A stretch of 64,000 nucleotides of DNA from Acinetobacter halotolerans. GTDB lineage: Bacteria > Pseudomonadota > Gammaproteobacteria > Pseudomonadales > Moraxellaceae. A model generated the notes under the pieces. It saw only the letters and a list, made by a program, of their open reading frames with translations. It made no database searches and had not been told where the DNA came from. Both the position numbers and the translations under genes were made by a program. Shown here piece after piece: positions 16,934 through 28,540 of this stretch (its first letter is position 1; every line of letters begins with the position of its first letter). The DNA is taken from positions 62,001 through 126,000 of the forward strand of contig NZ_SGIM01000009.1 in the NCBI RefSeq assembly GCF_004208515.1, written 5' to 3'.

Positions 16934-18190
16934 ATGCGCGTTATCGTTTTAGGAAGTGGTGTTATTGGTGTGGCAAGTGCTTACTACCTTGCGCAACAAG
17001 GTGCTCAGGTGACTGTACTTGATCGTCAGTCTGGCCCTGCCCAAGAAACTAGTTTTGGTAATGCAGGACAAATCTCGCCAGGTTACTCAACACCGTGGGC
17101 TGCACCCGGTATTCCATTTAAAGCAGTGAAGTGGATGTTCCAACATCATGCACCGCTTGCAATAAGTGTGGACGGTAGTATGTGGCAGCTACAGTGGATG
17201 GCACAAATGCTAAAAAACTGTAATCCACAAAGTTATGCGGTCAACAAAGAACGCATGATGCGTGTGGCTGAATATAGCCGTGATTGTTTACGTGACCTCA
17301 GAGCGCAAACAGGGATTCATTATGAAAATCGCTCTAAGGGCACACTACAAGTGTTTCGCAATGAGGCACAACTTGAAGCGGTACAACGTGATATTCAGGT
17401 GTTAAAAGAATGTGGTGTGGACTTCAATTTACTCAATGCTGAACAACTGGGCAGTGTCGAACCCGCATTGGCGCATAGCGATAAACTGGTGGGTGGTTTG
17501 CACTTGCCGAATGATGAAACAGGCGATTGTTACCTCTTTACCAATGCTTTGGCAAAAATCGCCCAAGACTTGGGTGTCGAATTCAAATTTGATCAAAATG
17601 TGGAAAAACTGATTGTTGAAGGCGATCAGATTAAAGGCGTGATGGTCAATGGTGAAATCCTGACTGCAGACCGATTTGTGCTGGCTTTTGGCAGTTATTC
17701 ACGTGACTTCCTGAAACCACTTGAACTGAATTTACCTGTTTATCCAGTGAAAGGTTATTCACTCACCGTGCCGATTGTTGATCCTAGCCTTGCGCCACAA
17801 TCAACTGTATTGGATGAAACCTATAAAGTTGCGCTGACGCGATTTGATCAACGGATTCGTGTCGGTGGTATGGCGGAGTTAAGCGGTTTTAATCTGGGCT
17901 TGAATGAAGACCGCCGTGGCACTTTAGAAATGGTGACACGAGATCTATTTCCCGGTGGAGACTTAGAACAGGCATCATTCTGGACTGGCTTACGTCCGAT
18001 GACCCCAGACAGTACCCCGATCATTGGTGCGACCAAATATAAGAACCTATTCTTGAATACTGGGCATGGCACGCTAGGTTGGACCATGGCTTGTGGTTCG
18101 GGCAAGTTGATCAGCGATTTGGTCATGAATCATCGTACTGAGATTAGTACCGATGGTCTGTCAATTCAGCGTTATTCACACGCGGCATAA
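16934..18190 (+). CDS. dadA: D-amino acid dehydrogenase small subunit DadA
   Basis: A 418-aa FAD-dependent dehydrogenase that oxidises D-alanine (and other D-amino acids) to pyruvate plus ammonia at the inner membrane. The FAD-binding N-terminus [20 protein letters not shown] is followed by the VTVLDRQ acidic strand end. [20 protein letters not shown] is a DadA signature. The C-terminal [14 protein letters not shown] and [16 protein letters not shown] complete the fold. The start follows GAGAGGGACCTATT. It heads the dadA-dadX-ridA cluster with only 24 bases to dadX. Confidence 0.95.
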   Translation: MRVIVLGSGVIGVASAYYLAQQGAQVTVLDRQSGPAQETSFGNAGQISPGYSTPWAAPGIPFKAVKWMFQHHAPLAISVDGSMWQLQWMAQMLKNCNPQSYAVNKERMMRVAEYSRDCLRDLRAQTGIHYENRSKGTLQVFRNEAQLEAVQRDIQVLKECGVDFNLLNAEQLGSVEPALAHSDKLVGGLHLPNDETGDCYLFTNALAKIAQDLGVEFKFDQNVEKLIVEGDQIKGVMVNGEILTADRFVLAFGSYSRDFLKPLELNLPVYPVKGYSLTVPIVDPSLAPQSTVLDETYKVALTRFDQRIRVGGMAELSGFNLGLNEDRRGTLEMVTRDLFPGGDLEQASFWTGLRPMTPDSTPIIGATKYKNLFLNTGHGTLGWTMACGSGKLISDLVMNHRTEISTDGLSIQRYSHAA

Positions 18191-18214
18191 TTTGAAGTTA
18201 CAAGGAAGTTGATT

Positions 18215-19342
18215 ATGCCTCGTCCAATTACTGCGGTGATTCACAACCAAGCGTTACGCCAAAATCTTGAGCGTGTTCGGCAATCTGCGCCGAATAGCAA
18301 GGTGTTTGCTGTGGTGAAAGCCAATGCCTACGGGCATGGGATCGAACGTGTTTACGATGCTTTTAAAACAGCGGATGGCTTCGCCTTACTCGATATTGAT
18401 GAAGCCAAACGTTTACGCGCATTGGGTTGGTCAGGAGCGATTCTGTTGCTTGAGGGTATTTTTTCACCCCAAGACTTGTTTGACTGCGCGCAATATCAAC
18501 TCAGTTTCACCATTCATAATGAACAACAAGTGGAATGGTTACAACAACATATCTATCCTGCCCAGTTCGATATTTTCTTGAAAATGAACAGTGGTATGAA
18601 TCGTTTAGGGTTCAAGCCACAACAATATCGCCAAGTGTGGCGACATCTTCAGCGTCTTAACAATGTCGCGAAAATCACCCATATGATGCATTTCTCCGAT
18701 GCGGATGGGGAGCGTTTTGGTCAAGCGGGCGTGGACTATCAACTGACTGAATTTGAGAGCAATATTCAAGATTTGCCCGGTGAAAGATCGATCAGCAATA
18801 GTGCCGCCATCCTCAGATACGCCACTCAACTGCAATCTGATTATGTCCGTGCTGGCATTATGCTTTACGGCAGTTCGCCTGATTATCCAAAACACACGAT
18901 TCAAGATTGGGGACTCGCCCCAAGCATGAGTCTGCGCAGTGAAATTATTGCAATACAACAATTAAATGCCCATCAAAGCGTCGGTTATGGCTCTAGTTTT
19001 GTCGCTGAACAGCCAATGAGCATAGGCATCGTCGCCTGTGGTTATGCCGATGGTTATCAACGTATTTCACCGACAGGCACACCTATTTTAGTGGATGGCA
19101 TTCGTACCCGCACCATTGGTCGAGTCAGCATGGATATGTTGGCTGTCGATTTAACGCCCATCCCAAATGCTGTGATTGGCAGTGAAGTTGTGCTTTGGGG
19201 GGCCTCAAAAATAGGAAGTATTTTACCCATTGATGATGTTGCAGCAGCCTCAGGCACCGTCGGTTATGAACTGATGTGTGGGGTGACCGCACGTGTCAAA
19301 TTTATCAATCAAGACGAAGGAAATCATCATGTCACATTCTGA
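18215..19342 (+). CDS. dadX: Catabolic alanine racemase DadX
   Basis: A 375-aa PLP enzyme interconverting L- and D-alanine, feeding DadA. The PLP lysine is K35 in FAVVKANAYGHG. The catalytic Tyr is in the block SVGYGSSF, and GRVSMDMLAVDLT is the usual C-terminal domain start. The ATG at 18215 follows CAAGGAAGTTGATT; the TTG at 18209 lies within that ribosome site. The gene overlaps ridA by 14 bases. A second, biosynthetic alanine racemase would lie elsewhere; the catabolic role is inferred from the cluster. Confidence 0.93.
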   Translation: MPRPITAVIHNQALRQNLERVRQSAPNSKVFAVVKANAYGHGIERVYDAFKTADGFALLDIDEAKRLRALGWSGAILLLEGIFSPQDLFDCAQYQLSFTIHNEQQVEWLQQHIYPAQFDIFLKMNSGMNRLGFKPQQYRQVWRHLQRLNNVAKITHMMHFSDADGERFGQAGVDYQLTEFESNIQDLPGERSISNSAAILRYATQLQSDYVRAGIMLYGSSPDYPKHTIQDWGLAPSMSLRSEIIAIQQLNAHQSVGYGSSFVAEQPMSIGIVACGYADGYQRISPTGTPILVDGIRTRTIGRVSMDMLAVDLTPIPNAVIGSEVVLWGASKIGSILPIDDVAAASGTVGYELMCGVTARVKFINQDEGNHHVTF

Positions 19343-19688
19343 TATTCAGAAAATCAACTCGACTGAGGTCATGAGTGCCGTCACTGTTTTTAACAAGGTG
19401 GTGTATTTATCAGGACAAGTGCCTAAAAATCCAGACCTCGATATTGAAGGACAAACTCGAGATATTCTGGCGACGATTGAGCAGCTCTTGGCTTCGGCAA
19501 ATACCGATAAATCACGCTTATTGTCGGTTCAACTGTTTTTAAAAGATCTCTCTGATTTTCCGACGGTCAATGCGATTTATGTGGATTGGTTAAAAGGTTG
19601 TGTCGCACCGTCGCGTGCCACGATTCAAGCCGATTTGGTCAATCCGAACTGGCTCATTGAAATTGCAGTGATTGCAGCACAAAAATAA
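19329..19688 (+). CDS. ridA: RidA-family deaminase
   Basis: A 119-aa Rid/YjgF/YER057c protein. It hydrolyses reactive imines/enamines released by PLP and flavin enzymes such as the DadA product iminopropionate. The family core is present: VYLSGQVP near 25-32 and the substrate-binding R96 in VAPSRATIQADLV. It starts within the end of dadX (14-base overlap, ribosome site AAGGAAATCATC), so translation is coupled. Placing a Rid protein in an alanine-degradation operon makes functional sense. Confidence 0.88.
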   Translation: MSHSDIQKINSTEVMSAVTVFNKVVYLSGQVPKNPDLDIEGQTRDILATIEQLLASANTDKSRLLSVQLFLKDLSDFPTVNAIYVDWLKGCVAPSRATIQADLVNPNWLIEIAVIAAQK

Positions 19689-19878
19689 AGCGAACAGTGA
19701 TCGTTTTGCTTAAATAATATTAAAAAAGATGAAAAGTAACGTATTTATTGTAGATAAAACAGCAGCAGATGCGTATTTTCTTGCAATGAATATGCGCCAG
19801 CCATTTTAACAGAGCGTGAATCAACGCAACAAAATAAAAAGGCTGGCTCATACAGGAATAAGAAAAAGGGAACTTTTT

Positions 19879-21312
19879 ATGACGGTTATGCAACAGCATT
19901 CAGAAGATCAACACGCACCGAACGACTTACAACGCAAGCTTTCCAATCGTCATTTACAAATGATTGCCATTGGCGGTGCGATCGGCACTGGACTATTTAT
20001 GGGTTCAGGCAAAACCATTTCTCTGGCAGGTCCCTCGATTCTCTTTATTTACATCATCATCGGGACCATGTTCTTTTTTTTGATGCGGGGACTTGGTGAG
20101 TTATTGCTTGCCAATTTACAGTATAAATCTTTCGTGGATATGGCACATGATCTGATTGGACCATGGGCAGGCTATTACATCGGTTGGACGTATTGGCTCG
20201 GTTGGGTGCTGGTTGGGATTGCAGATTTAGCTGCGGTGATCAATTATTTGGGTTTCTGGCTGCCAGATGGGGTGTCATTTACGCCGATGGGTCAGGCTTT
20301 GATTAGTGCGGGTTGTGTGCTGTTTGTACTGGGTCTTAATTTGTTGACCGTACGTCTATTCGGTGAGATCGAATTTTGGTTTGCCTTGATTAAGATCCTC
20401 GCGATTCTCGGCTTGATTGGTGTCGGTGGTTATATGATTTTTAGTCATTTCCAAGCGCCTGAAGGTGCTGTGGCATCGTTAAGTAATGTCTGGTCACATG
20501 GTGGCATGTTCCCCAAAGGTTTGGATGGCTTTTTAGCGGGTTTCCAAATTGCAGTTTTTGCCTTTGTTGGGGTGGAGCTGGTTGGAACCACTGCGGCTGA
20601 AACCAAGGATCCGCATAAGAATCTCCCGAAAGCGATTAATGCGATTCCGATTCGGATCATCTTGTTCTATGTCTTGGCATTATTGGTGGTGATGGCGGTC
20701 ACGCCGTGGGATAGTATTCGTGCAGATAAAAGCCCATTCGTGGAGTTATTCATGAATGCAGGGATTGTCACCTCTGCGATTATTATGAATTTAGTGGTGC
20801 TCTCGTCAGTGATGTCATCCATGAACAGTGGCGTGTTCTCGACCAGTCGGATGTTGTTTGGTTTATCTAAAGATGGTCAAGCGCCTGCGGCATTAGGGCG
20901 ATTGTCGAAAAAAGCCGTACCTGCCAATGGCTTATTTTTCTCTTGTGTTTTTATCATGGGCGGGGCAGTGCTACAGTACTTTGTACCGAATACGCTAGAA
21001 GCCTTTACTTTGGCAAGCGCACTGTGTGTGATTTTATTTATCAGTGTTTGGAGCCTGATTATGGTGTGCTATATCCGCTACCGTAAGTTACGCCCTGAGT
21101 TACACTTGCAATCGAATTTTAAAATGCCGGGTGGGGTTTGGATGTCTTATCTGGTGATTGCATTCTTGCTGTTTGCCTTGGTGATCTTGGCACTTGAACC
21201 CGATACTTTAAAAGCACTCTATGTCAGTCCAGTTTGGTTGCTGATTTTAGCTGTGACCTACCAGTTCGTGTACAAACCACGGATGCGAAAATTGCAACGA
21301 GAGTTGGCATAA
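19879..21312 (+). CDS. Amino acid permease, D-alanine/D-serine/glycine type (CycA-like)
   Basis: A 477-aa APC-superfamily permease with twelve predicted helices. The first helix contains MIAIGGAIGTGLFMGSG, the substrate-backbone binding motif. FAFVGVELVGTTAAETKDP is the conserved helix-6 block of amino acid permeases. Its place behind dadA-dadX-ridA suggests it imports alanine or D-alanine, as CycA does. A more upstream GTG start (19816) exists, but the ATG at 19879 follows AAAAAGGGAACTTTTT. A terminator follows at 21334-21368. Confidence 0.85.
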   Translation: MTVMQQHSEDQHAPNDLQRKLSNRHLQMIAIGGAIGTGLFMGSGKTISLAGPSILFIYIIIGTMFFFLMRGLGELLLANLQYKSFVDMAHDLIGPWAGYYIGWTYWLGWVLVGIADLAAVINYLGFWLPDGVSFTPMGQALISAGCVLFVLGLNLLTVRLFGEIEFWFALIKILAILGLIGVGGYMIFSHFQAPEGAVASLSNVWSHGGMFPKGLDGFLAGFQIAVFAFVGVELVGTTAAETKDPHKNLPKAINAIPIRIILFYVLALLVVMAVTPWDSIRADKSPFVELFMNAGIVTSAIIMNLVVLSSVMSSMNSGVFSTSRMLFGLSKDGQAPAALGRLSKKAVPANGLFFSCVFIMGGAVLQYFVPNTLEAFTLASALCVILFISVWSLIMVCYIRYRKLRPELHLQSNFKMPGGVWMSYLVIAFLLFALVILALEPDTLKALYVSPVWLLILAVTYQFVYKPRMRKLQRELA

Positions 21313-21333
21313 TCTAGGTATCAAACGATAGTT

Positions 21334-21368
21334 AAAAGAGCTGATCCTAAAGGATTGGCTCTTTTTTT
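21334..21368 (+). terminator. Terminator after the amino acid permease gene
   Basis: AAAAGAGC and GCTCTTTTTTT pair, with inner arms ATCCT/AGGAT. It lies between convergent genes (permease and LysR regulator), with the stem ending in a T run on the plus strand. Confidence 0.8.
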
Positions 21369-21385
21369 ATCTGCCATTTAAATCG

Positions 21386-22267
21386 TTAATCAATGAGCAA
21401 ATGTTGATATTGATCAGCTTGTTTACGTAAATAATCCCAAACCAGTTTAATCCGTGGTTCATGTTGTAAATCGACAAAGGTCAGCATCCAGAAGGTATGG
21501 TTAAAGCGAACCTGTTGCTCTAAAACTTCTTCAAGCTCAGCTTTGTCGTCTGCCAAAAACTTGGGCAAAATCGCCAATCCTGCACCTGCACTCACCGCAA
21601 TCTGTTGTGCCAAAATACTGCTACTGCGAAAGTTCGCATTCAGTTTTAGGGGTAAGCGTTCTAGGCAATACAATTCTGGGCTATACACCAGATCATCAAT
21701 GTAGTTCACAAAACGATGTTGGGTTAAATCTTCCAGCCGACGAATCGGTGGGTTGTGCGATAGATAATTTTTGCTGCCATAAATTTTTAAACAATAATCT
21801 GACAGACGCGTAATGATATAAGGGCCTGAGGTGGGGCGATCAATCGATACTACGATATCGGCTTCACGATGTGAAAGCTTGATCATTTTGGGAACGGGGA
21901 TCAGGTCGATGGTCAGTAACGGATATCGAATCGAAAACTCTGCCAGCAGTCGTGCAAGAAATGCCGTACCAAAGCCTTCAGGTGTGCCAATTCGCACACG
22001 ACCTTGCAACGGTTGATGTGGTTTTTCGATTTGTAAGAACGCTTGTTCCATTTGTTCAACCTGCGGAACAAGTGCCAGTCCCTCGAAGGTTAGTTCATAT
22101 CCGGTGGCTTCACGTTTAAAGAGTGTGGTGCCTAAAGCCTGTTCCAAAGCCTGAATACGCCGTGCCACGGTACTGTGTTCGACACCAATGATCCGTGCGG
22201 CACTGGTCAAGGTCTTGGTCCGTGCCAGAACCAGAAAAAATTGCAGATGATCCCAATCCACTTTCAT
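21386..22267 (-). CDS. LysR-family transcriptional regulator
   Basis: A LysR-type regulator of about 293 aa from the Met codon at 22267 (earlier in-frame starts at 22282 and 22297 would add 5 or 10 residues). The N-terminal winged helix-turn-helix is WDHLQFFLVLARTKTLTSAA, followed by the effector-binding domain (GRVRIGTPEGFGTAFLARLL onward). It is divergent from mmsA, so it probably regulates the valine operon. The region around the alternative starts contains a TGTGCA-TTTT-TGCACA palindrome. No clear ribosome site decides the start. The inducer is unknown. Confidence 0.85.
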   Translation of the reverse strand: MKVDWDHLQFFLVLARTKTLTSAARIIGVEHSTVARRIQALEQALGTTLFKREATGYELTFEGLALVPQVEQMEQAFLQIEKPHQPLQGRVRIGTPEGFGTAFLARLLAEFSIRYPLLTIDLIPVPKMIKLSHREADIVVSIDRPTSGPYIITRLSDYCLKIYGSKNYLSHNPPIRRLEDLTQHRFVNYIDDLVYSPELYCLERLPLKLNANFRSSSILAQQIAVSAGAGLAILPKFLADDKAELEEVLEQQVRFNHTFWMLTFVDLQHEPRIKLVWDYLRKQADQYQHLLID

Positions 22268-22282
22268 TGTTGTTGTATCCAT

Positions 22283-22298
22283 TGTGCATTTTTGCACA
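22283..22298. promoter_or_regulatory. Palindrome in the LysR-mmsA intergenic region
   Basis: TGTGCA-TTTT-TGCACA is a perfect inverted repeat. A second similar half, GTGCATTAATTTGCG, lies about 16 bases further toward mmsA. LysR regulators commonly bind such sites between themselves and a divergent target, so this is a candidate operator. It overlaps the more upstream possible starts of the regulator. Confidence 0.45.
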
Positions 22299-22433
22299 CC
22301 AATCGTGCATTAATTTGCGTTGGTGGTCAAAGATTTGTTTGTTAGTCTCAACCAAAGGTTAAAAAAAGAAAATACGACGAATCGCTATTTTCGAACATAT
22401 GAACACAATAAAAATAGTGCCTATGGAGAGGTT

Positions 22434-23951
22434 ATGAATACAATCCAAAAAATCGAATTGGAAACCGCTAAATTACTCATTAACGGACAATTCATCGAAT
22501 CTGAAACACAGCAATGGCAAGACATCGTCAATCCTGCGACTCAGGAAGTGATTGGTCGTGTGCCTTTTGCGACGATTCAGGAAGTGGATGCTGCCATTCA
22601 AGCTGCACAAGATGCTTTTGCTTCTTGGCGTCAAACCCCGATTCAGGCACGTATGCGTATCATGCTCAAGTTGCAAGATTTGATTCGTGCCAACATGAAA
22701 GAAATTGCACAGGTGCTTACCGCTGAACAGGGTAAAACTTTGGCAGATGCGGAAGGTGATATTCAACGTGGCTTAGAAGTGGTTGAGCATGCGTGTTCCG
22801 TCGGTACACTGCAAATGGGTGAGTACATCGAAGGTGTGGCACGTGGGGTTGATACTTATACCTTGCAACAACCGTTAGGTGTTTGTGCAGGTATTACTCC
22901 ATTTAACTTCCCAGCCATGATTCCGTTGTGGATGTTCCCAATGGCAATCGTCTGCGGCAATACTTTTGTGTTGAAACCCTCTGAACAAGATCCTTTAAGC
23001 ACCATGATGTTGGTTGAACTTGCGCTTCAAGCCGGTGTACCTGCTGGTGTGTTGAATGTGGTTCATGGCGGCAAAGAAGTGGTGGATCGTCTCTGTACAC
23101 ATCATCATATTAAAGCGATTTCATTTGTCGGTTCGACTGCAGTGGGTACCCATGTGTATAACCTCGCAGGACAATATGGCAAACGTGTGCAATCGATGAT
23201 GGGCGCGAAAAACCATGTCGTAGTCATGCCAGATGCCAATAAAGAACAAACCCTCAATGCCTTGGTTGGTGCGGCCTTTGGTGCAGCAGGACAGCGTTGT
23301 ATGGCGCTCTCGGTTGCCGTGATGGTCGGTGAGAGCAAGCAATGGGTTCAAGAGCTGGTTGAAAAAGCCAAAACTTTAACCGTGAATGCAGGGCATGAGC
23401 CGAACACGGATATCGGACCTGTGATTTCACAACGAGCCAAAGCACGCGTGATTGACTTGATTAATAGCGGTGTCGAGCAAGGTGCAGAGCTGTTACTCGA
23501 TGGTCGTGATGTGCAAGTTAAAGGTTATGAATCAGGTAACTTTGTTGGTGCGACCATTTTTAATGGCGTGACCACTGACATGCGCATCTACAAAGAAGAA
23601 ATCTTTGGACCAGTGCTCGCAATTATTGCTGTAGACACTTTAGAAGAAGCGATTGAGCTGATCAATGCCAATCCATTTGGCAACGGTGTCGGTTTATTTA
23701 CTCAAAGCGGTGCGATAGCTCGTACTTTCCAAAACTTAATTGATATTGGTCAAGTTGGGATCAATATTCCAATTCCTGTACCTGTGCCATTCTTTAGCTT
23801 TACTGGTTCTCGAGGTTCAAAACTGGGCGATTTGGGACCATACGGCAAGCAGGCCGTGCAGTTCTATACCCAAACCAAAACCATTACCAGTCGTTGGTTT
23901 GAAGACAGCCATGAAGTGGGCAGTGTAAACACCACCATTAGTTTACGTTAA
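22434..23951 (+). CDS. mmsA: Methylmalonate-semialdehyde dehydrogenase (acylating) MmsA
   Basis: A 505-aa CoA-acylating aldehyde dehydrogenase converting methylmalonate semialdehyde to propionyl-CoA, the last step of valine degradation. The nucleophile is C289 in [24 protein letters not shown] and [10 protein letters not shown] are dinucleotide-binding blocks, and [19 protein letters not shown] is typical of MmsA. The ATG at 22434 follows TATGGAGAGGTT; the frame is open upstream to 22320. It begins the valine operon and is 11 bases from mmsB. Confidence 0.95.
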   Translation: MNTIQKIELETAKLLINGQFIESETQQWQDIVNPATQEVIGRVPFATIQEVDAAIQAAQDAFASWRQTPIQARMRIMLKLQDLIRANMKEIAQVLTAEQGKTLADAEGDIQRGLEVVEHACSVGTLQMGEYIEGVARGVDTYTLQQPLGVCAGITPFNFPAMIPLWMFPMAIVCGNTFVLKPSEQDPLSTMMLVELALQAGVPAGVLNVVHGGKEVVDRLCTHHHIKAISFVGSTAVGTHVYNLAGQYGKRVQSMMGAKNHVVVMPDANKEQTLNALVGAAFGAAGQRCMALSVAVMVGESKQWVQELVEKAKTLTVNAGHEPNTDIGPVISQRAKARVIDLINSGVEQGAELLLDGRDVQVKGYESGNFVGATIFNGVTTDMRIYKEEIFGPVLAIIAVDTLEEAIELINANPFGNGVGLFTQSGAIARTFQNLIDIGQVGINIPIPVPVPFFSFTGSRGSKLGDLGPYGKQAVQFYTQTKTITSRWFEDSHEVGSVNTTISLR

Positions 23952-23962
23952 GGGGATCACGG

Positions 23963-24853
23963 ATGAATATCGCCTTTATCGGTCTCGGAAATATGGGCGG
24001 CAGAATGGCCCATAACCTGCTCAAAGCAGGACTTACAGTCTATGGTTATGATCTCAGTGACGTGGCAAATCAGCACTTCGCTGATGCGGGTGGCATCGTT
24101 TGTGACAGTCCACAAGCCGCAGCCAAACATGCAGATGTGGTCATCAGTATGTTGCCAGCAGCAAAGCATGTTAAAGAGGTTTATCTCGGTGAAGATGGTG
24201 TGTTGGAGGTCTTGAAAGCAGGTGCTTTGTGTATAGACAGCAGTACCATTGACCCACAAACCATTAAAGATATTGCGGTAGTTGCACAAAGTAAAAATAT
24301 TCACATTTGTGATGCACCTGTTTCAGGGGGCACCATTGGCGCGCAAGCGGGTACCTTAACGTTTATGGTGGGTGCCAATGATCAGACCTTTGAGGAAGTT
24401 AAACCTGTACTCAGTCACATGGGCAAAAATGTCATTCATTGTGGCGATGTTGGCGCAGGACAAATTGCCAAGATTTGCAATAACTTAATTCTCGGTATCT
24501 CGATGGCTGCTGTGGCAGAGGGCATGGCATTGGGTGCGAAACTGGGGATTGATCCACAAGCATTGGCAGGTGTGGTGAATACTTCAAGTGGTCGTTGCTG
24601 GAGTTCAGAGATCTGTAACCCGTGGCCACATATCAATGAGAATGCACCTGCCTCTCGTGGCTATCAAGATGGTTTCGCGACACAGCTGATGCTGAAAGAT
24701 CTAGGTCTCGCAGTCGAAGCGGCAGGGCAGGTTAAACAGCCGATTTTGTTGGGCGGCATGGTGCAACAGCTATATCAGCAAATGTGTATGCGTGGTAATG
24801 CCCACCTTGATTTCTCCAGCATTATCCAGCAGTACCTTCCAGAAGAAGTCTAA
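23963..24853 (+). CDS. mmsB: 3-hydroxyisobutyrate dehydrogenase MmsB
   Basis: A 296-aa NAD-dependent dehydrogenase that oxidises 3-hydroxyisobutyrate to methylmalonate semialdehyde, the MmsA substrate. The Rossmann signature FIGLGNMGGRMAHNLLKAG is at residues 4-22. The substrate motif DAPVSGGTIGAQAGTLTFMVG follows, and the catalytic Lys is K170 in GQIAKICNN. The family length is normal. The start follows AAGGGGATCACGG. It is joined to mmsA and followed by a 90-base gap with a small hairpin. Confidence 0.95.
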   Translation: MNIAFIGLGNMGGRMAHNLLKAGLTVYGYDLSDVANQHFADAGGIVCDSPQAAAKHADVVISMLPAAKHVKEVYLGEDGVLEVLKAGALCIDSSTIDPQTIKDIAVVAQSKNIHICDAPVSGGTIGAQAGTLTFMVGANDQTFEEVKPVLSHMGKNVIHCGDVGAGQIAKICNNLILGISMAAVAEGMALGAKLGIDPQALAGVVNTSSGRCWSSEICNPWPHINENAPASRGYQDGFATQLMLKDLGLAVEAAGQVKQPILLGGMVQQLYQQMCMRGNAHLDFSSIIQQYLPEEV

Positions 24854-24872
24854 GTACCAAGCTATAAGCACG

Positions 24873-24889
24873 AAGCCATAGGATGGCTT
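24873..24889. repeat. Small inverted repeat between mmsB and the acyl-CoA synthetase gene
   Basis: AAGCCAT-AGG-ATGGCTT is a perfect 7-3-7 palindrome, the same size as the two hairpins after guaA (40081-40157). It has no T run, so it is not a standard terminator. Confidence 0.5.
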
Positions 24890-24943
24890 TGAATCATGAA
24901 ACTCTGTCATGAATAACTACAAATCCAGACTGAGGGAATAGAG

Positions 24944-26593
<1,650 letters not shown>

Positions 26594-26604
26594 AGGACGA
26601 AAAT

Positions 26605-27732
26605 ATGCAATTGACCGAAGAACAATTACTCATTCGTGATATGGCGAAAAGCTTCGCCCAAGAACAAATCAGACCTTATGCCAGTGATTGGGATCGAGAC
26701 GGCACTTTTCCCAAAGCTGCTTTGGCGCAAATGGGGCAGCTTGGCTTTATGGGCATGCTGGTGCCAGAGCAATGGGGAGGATCTGATACTGGCAATCTCG
26801 CTTACGTATTGGCACTGGAAGAAGTCGCAGCTGCGGATGGCGCGACCTCGACTATTATGAGCGTGCACAACTCGGTCGGTTGTGTGCCGATTTTAAAATT
26901 TGGCAATGACGAGCAAAAACAACGTTTTTTGAAGCCCTTAGCACAAGGTGAAATGATCGGTGCATTTGCTCTAACTGAACCACATACTGGTTCGGACGCC
27001 GCTGCGCTTAAAACCCGCGCGGTCAAAGATGGCGATGATTACATTCTCAATGGTGCGAAACAGTTTATTACCTCGGGTCATAATGCAGGGGTGATTATTG
27101 TGTTTGCGGTTACTGATCCGAGTGCAGGCAAAAAAGGCATCAGTGCCTTTTTAGTACCGCGCGATACGCCAGGTTATGAAGTTATTCGTGTCGAAGAGAA
27201 ATTAGGTTTACATGCTTCGGATACCTGTCAGATCGCCTTGACTGATGTTCGTGTGCACAAAAGTTTGATGCTGGGCAAAGAAGGTGAAGGTCTAAAAATT
27301 GCACTCGCGAACTTGGAAGGTGGTCGTATTGGTATTGCTGCACAAGCGGTGGGTTTAGCACGAGCGGCACTAGAAGAAGCGACGCGCTATGCCAAAGAAC
27401 GTCTGACTTTTGGCAAACCGATTTTTGAGCATCAAGCGATTGCCTTTCGCTTGGCCAGCATGGCCACCGAAATCGAGGCAGCACGACAGTTGGTGCACTA
27501 TGCCGCACGTCTGAAAGAAGCAGGTCAACCCTGTTTGAATGAAGCATCCATGGCGAAACTATTTGCCTCGGAAATGACGGAGCGCGTTTGCTCAAATGCG
27601 CTACAAGTCTTTGGTGGCTATGGCTATCTCAAAGATTTTCCGATTGAGCGAATTTATCGTGATGCACGAATTTGTCAGATTTATGAAGGCACCAGCGACA
27701 TTCAGCGTTTAGTGATCGCACGTAGCCTATAA
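26605..27732 (+). CDS. Acyl-CoA dehydrogenase, probably isobutyryl-CoA dehydrogenase
   Basis: A 375-aa flavoprotein that introduces the double bond into acyl-CoA, passing electrons to [17 protein letters not shown] binds FAD, and the catalytic base is E361 in [12 protein letters not shown]. In the valine operon it most likely converts isobutyryl-CoA to methacrylyl-CoA. Short-chain and branched-chain acyl-CoA dehydrogenases cannot be separated with certainty by eye. It is separated by 21 bases from the following hydratase gene. The start follows TAAAGGACGAAAAT. Confidence 0.88.
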   Translation: MQLTEEQLLIRDMAKSFAQEQIRPYASDWDRDGTFPKAALAQMGQLGFMGMLVPEQWGGSDTGNLAYVLALEEVAAADGATSTIMSVHNSVGCVPILKFGNDEQKQRFLKPLAQGEMIGAFALTEPHTGSDAAALKTRAVKDGDDYILNGAKQFITSGHNAGVIIVFAVTDPSAGKKGISAFLVPRDTPGYEVIRVEEKLGLHASDTCQIALTDVRVHKSLMLGKEGEGLKIALANLEGGRIGIAAQAVGLARAALEEATRYAKERLTFGKPIFEHQAIAFRLASMATEIEAARQLVHYAARLKEAGQPCLNEASMAKLFASEMTERVCSNALQVFGGYGYLKDFPIERIYRDARICQIYEGTSDIQRLVIARSL

Positions 27733-27753
27733 AACCAAAACAAGGAATGAATG

Positions 27754-28527
27754 ATGCAGTGGCAAACTATTTTATTGGAAAAGCGTAATGGTGTTGGGTT
27801 AATTACCCTCAATCGTCCTAAAGCGTTGAATGCCCTAAACAGTGAATTGATCAGTGAAGTGAATCAAGCCCTCGATCAATTAGAAAAAGATCGTGAGATT
27901 GGGTGTATCGTGTTAGCGGGTTCTGAAAAAGCCTTTGCAGCAGGTGCGGATATTAAGGAAATGGCGGAGCTGAATTTTCCTGATATTTATTTTGATGATT
28001 TTTTCCATCTTGCCGATCGTATTGCTCAACGCCGTAAACCTTTGATTGCCGCTGTCAGTGGCTATGCTTTGGGTGGTGGCTGTGAATTAGCATTGATGTG
28101 TGACTTTATCTACTGCGCTGATAATGCCAAGTTCGGCTTACCTGAAGTCACTTTAGGTGTGATTCCGGGGATCGGGGGTACACAACGTTTAACCCATGCG
28201 ATTGGTAAAGCCAAAGCCATGGAAATGTGCCTCACCGCACGACAAATGGGTGCAGTAGAAGCTGAGTTAAGTGGTTTGGTTGCACGTGTATTCAACAAAG
28301 AAGACCTACTCGAACAAACCCTACAAGCCGCTGAACAAATTGCGACACGCTCTCTGACCGCAAACATGATGCTGAAAGAAACTATTAACCGTGCGTTCGA
28401 GGTCAATCTAACCGAAGGATTACGTTTTGAACGACGTATGTTCCATTCTATTTTTGCCACTGCGGACCAAAAAGAAGGCATGCAAGCGTTTGTAGAGAAA
28501 CGGCAAGCCAATTTTAAAAATAAATAA
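27754..28527 (+). CDS. Enoyl-CoA hydratase (methacrylyl-CoA hydratase role)
   Basis: A 257-aa crotonase-superfamily protein. The oxyanion-hole motifs are AFAAGADIKEM and YALGGGCELAL, and the two catalytic glutamates are E111 (GGGCEL) and E131 (GLPEVTLG). Hydration of methacrylyl-CoA to 3-hydroxyisobutyryl-CoA is the expected role in this operon. Two adjacent ATGs (27751 and 27754) are possible; the second has the better spacing to CAAGGA. It is followed after 13 bases by the hydrolase gene. Confidence 0.88.
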   Translation: MQWQTILLEKRNGVGLITLNRPKALNALNSELISEVNQALDQLEKDREIGCIVLAGSEKAFAAGADIKEMAELNFPDIYFDDFFHLADRIAQRRKPLIAAVSGYALGGGCELALMCDFIYCADNAKFGLPEVTLGVIPGIGGTQRLTHAIGKAKAMEMCLTARQMGAVEAELSGLVARVFNKEDLLEQTLQAAEQIATRSLTANMMLKETINRAFEVNLTEGLRFERRMFHSIFATADQKEGMQAFVEKRQANFKNK

Positions 28528-28540
28528 GAGATCTATAAAA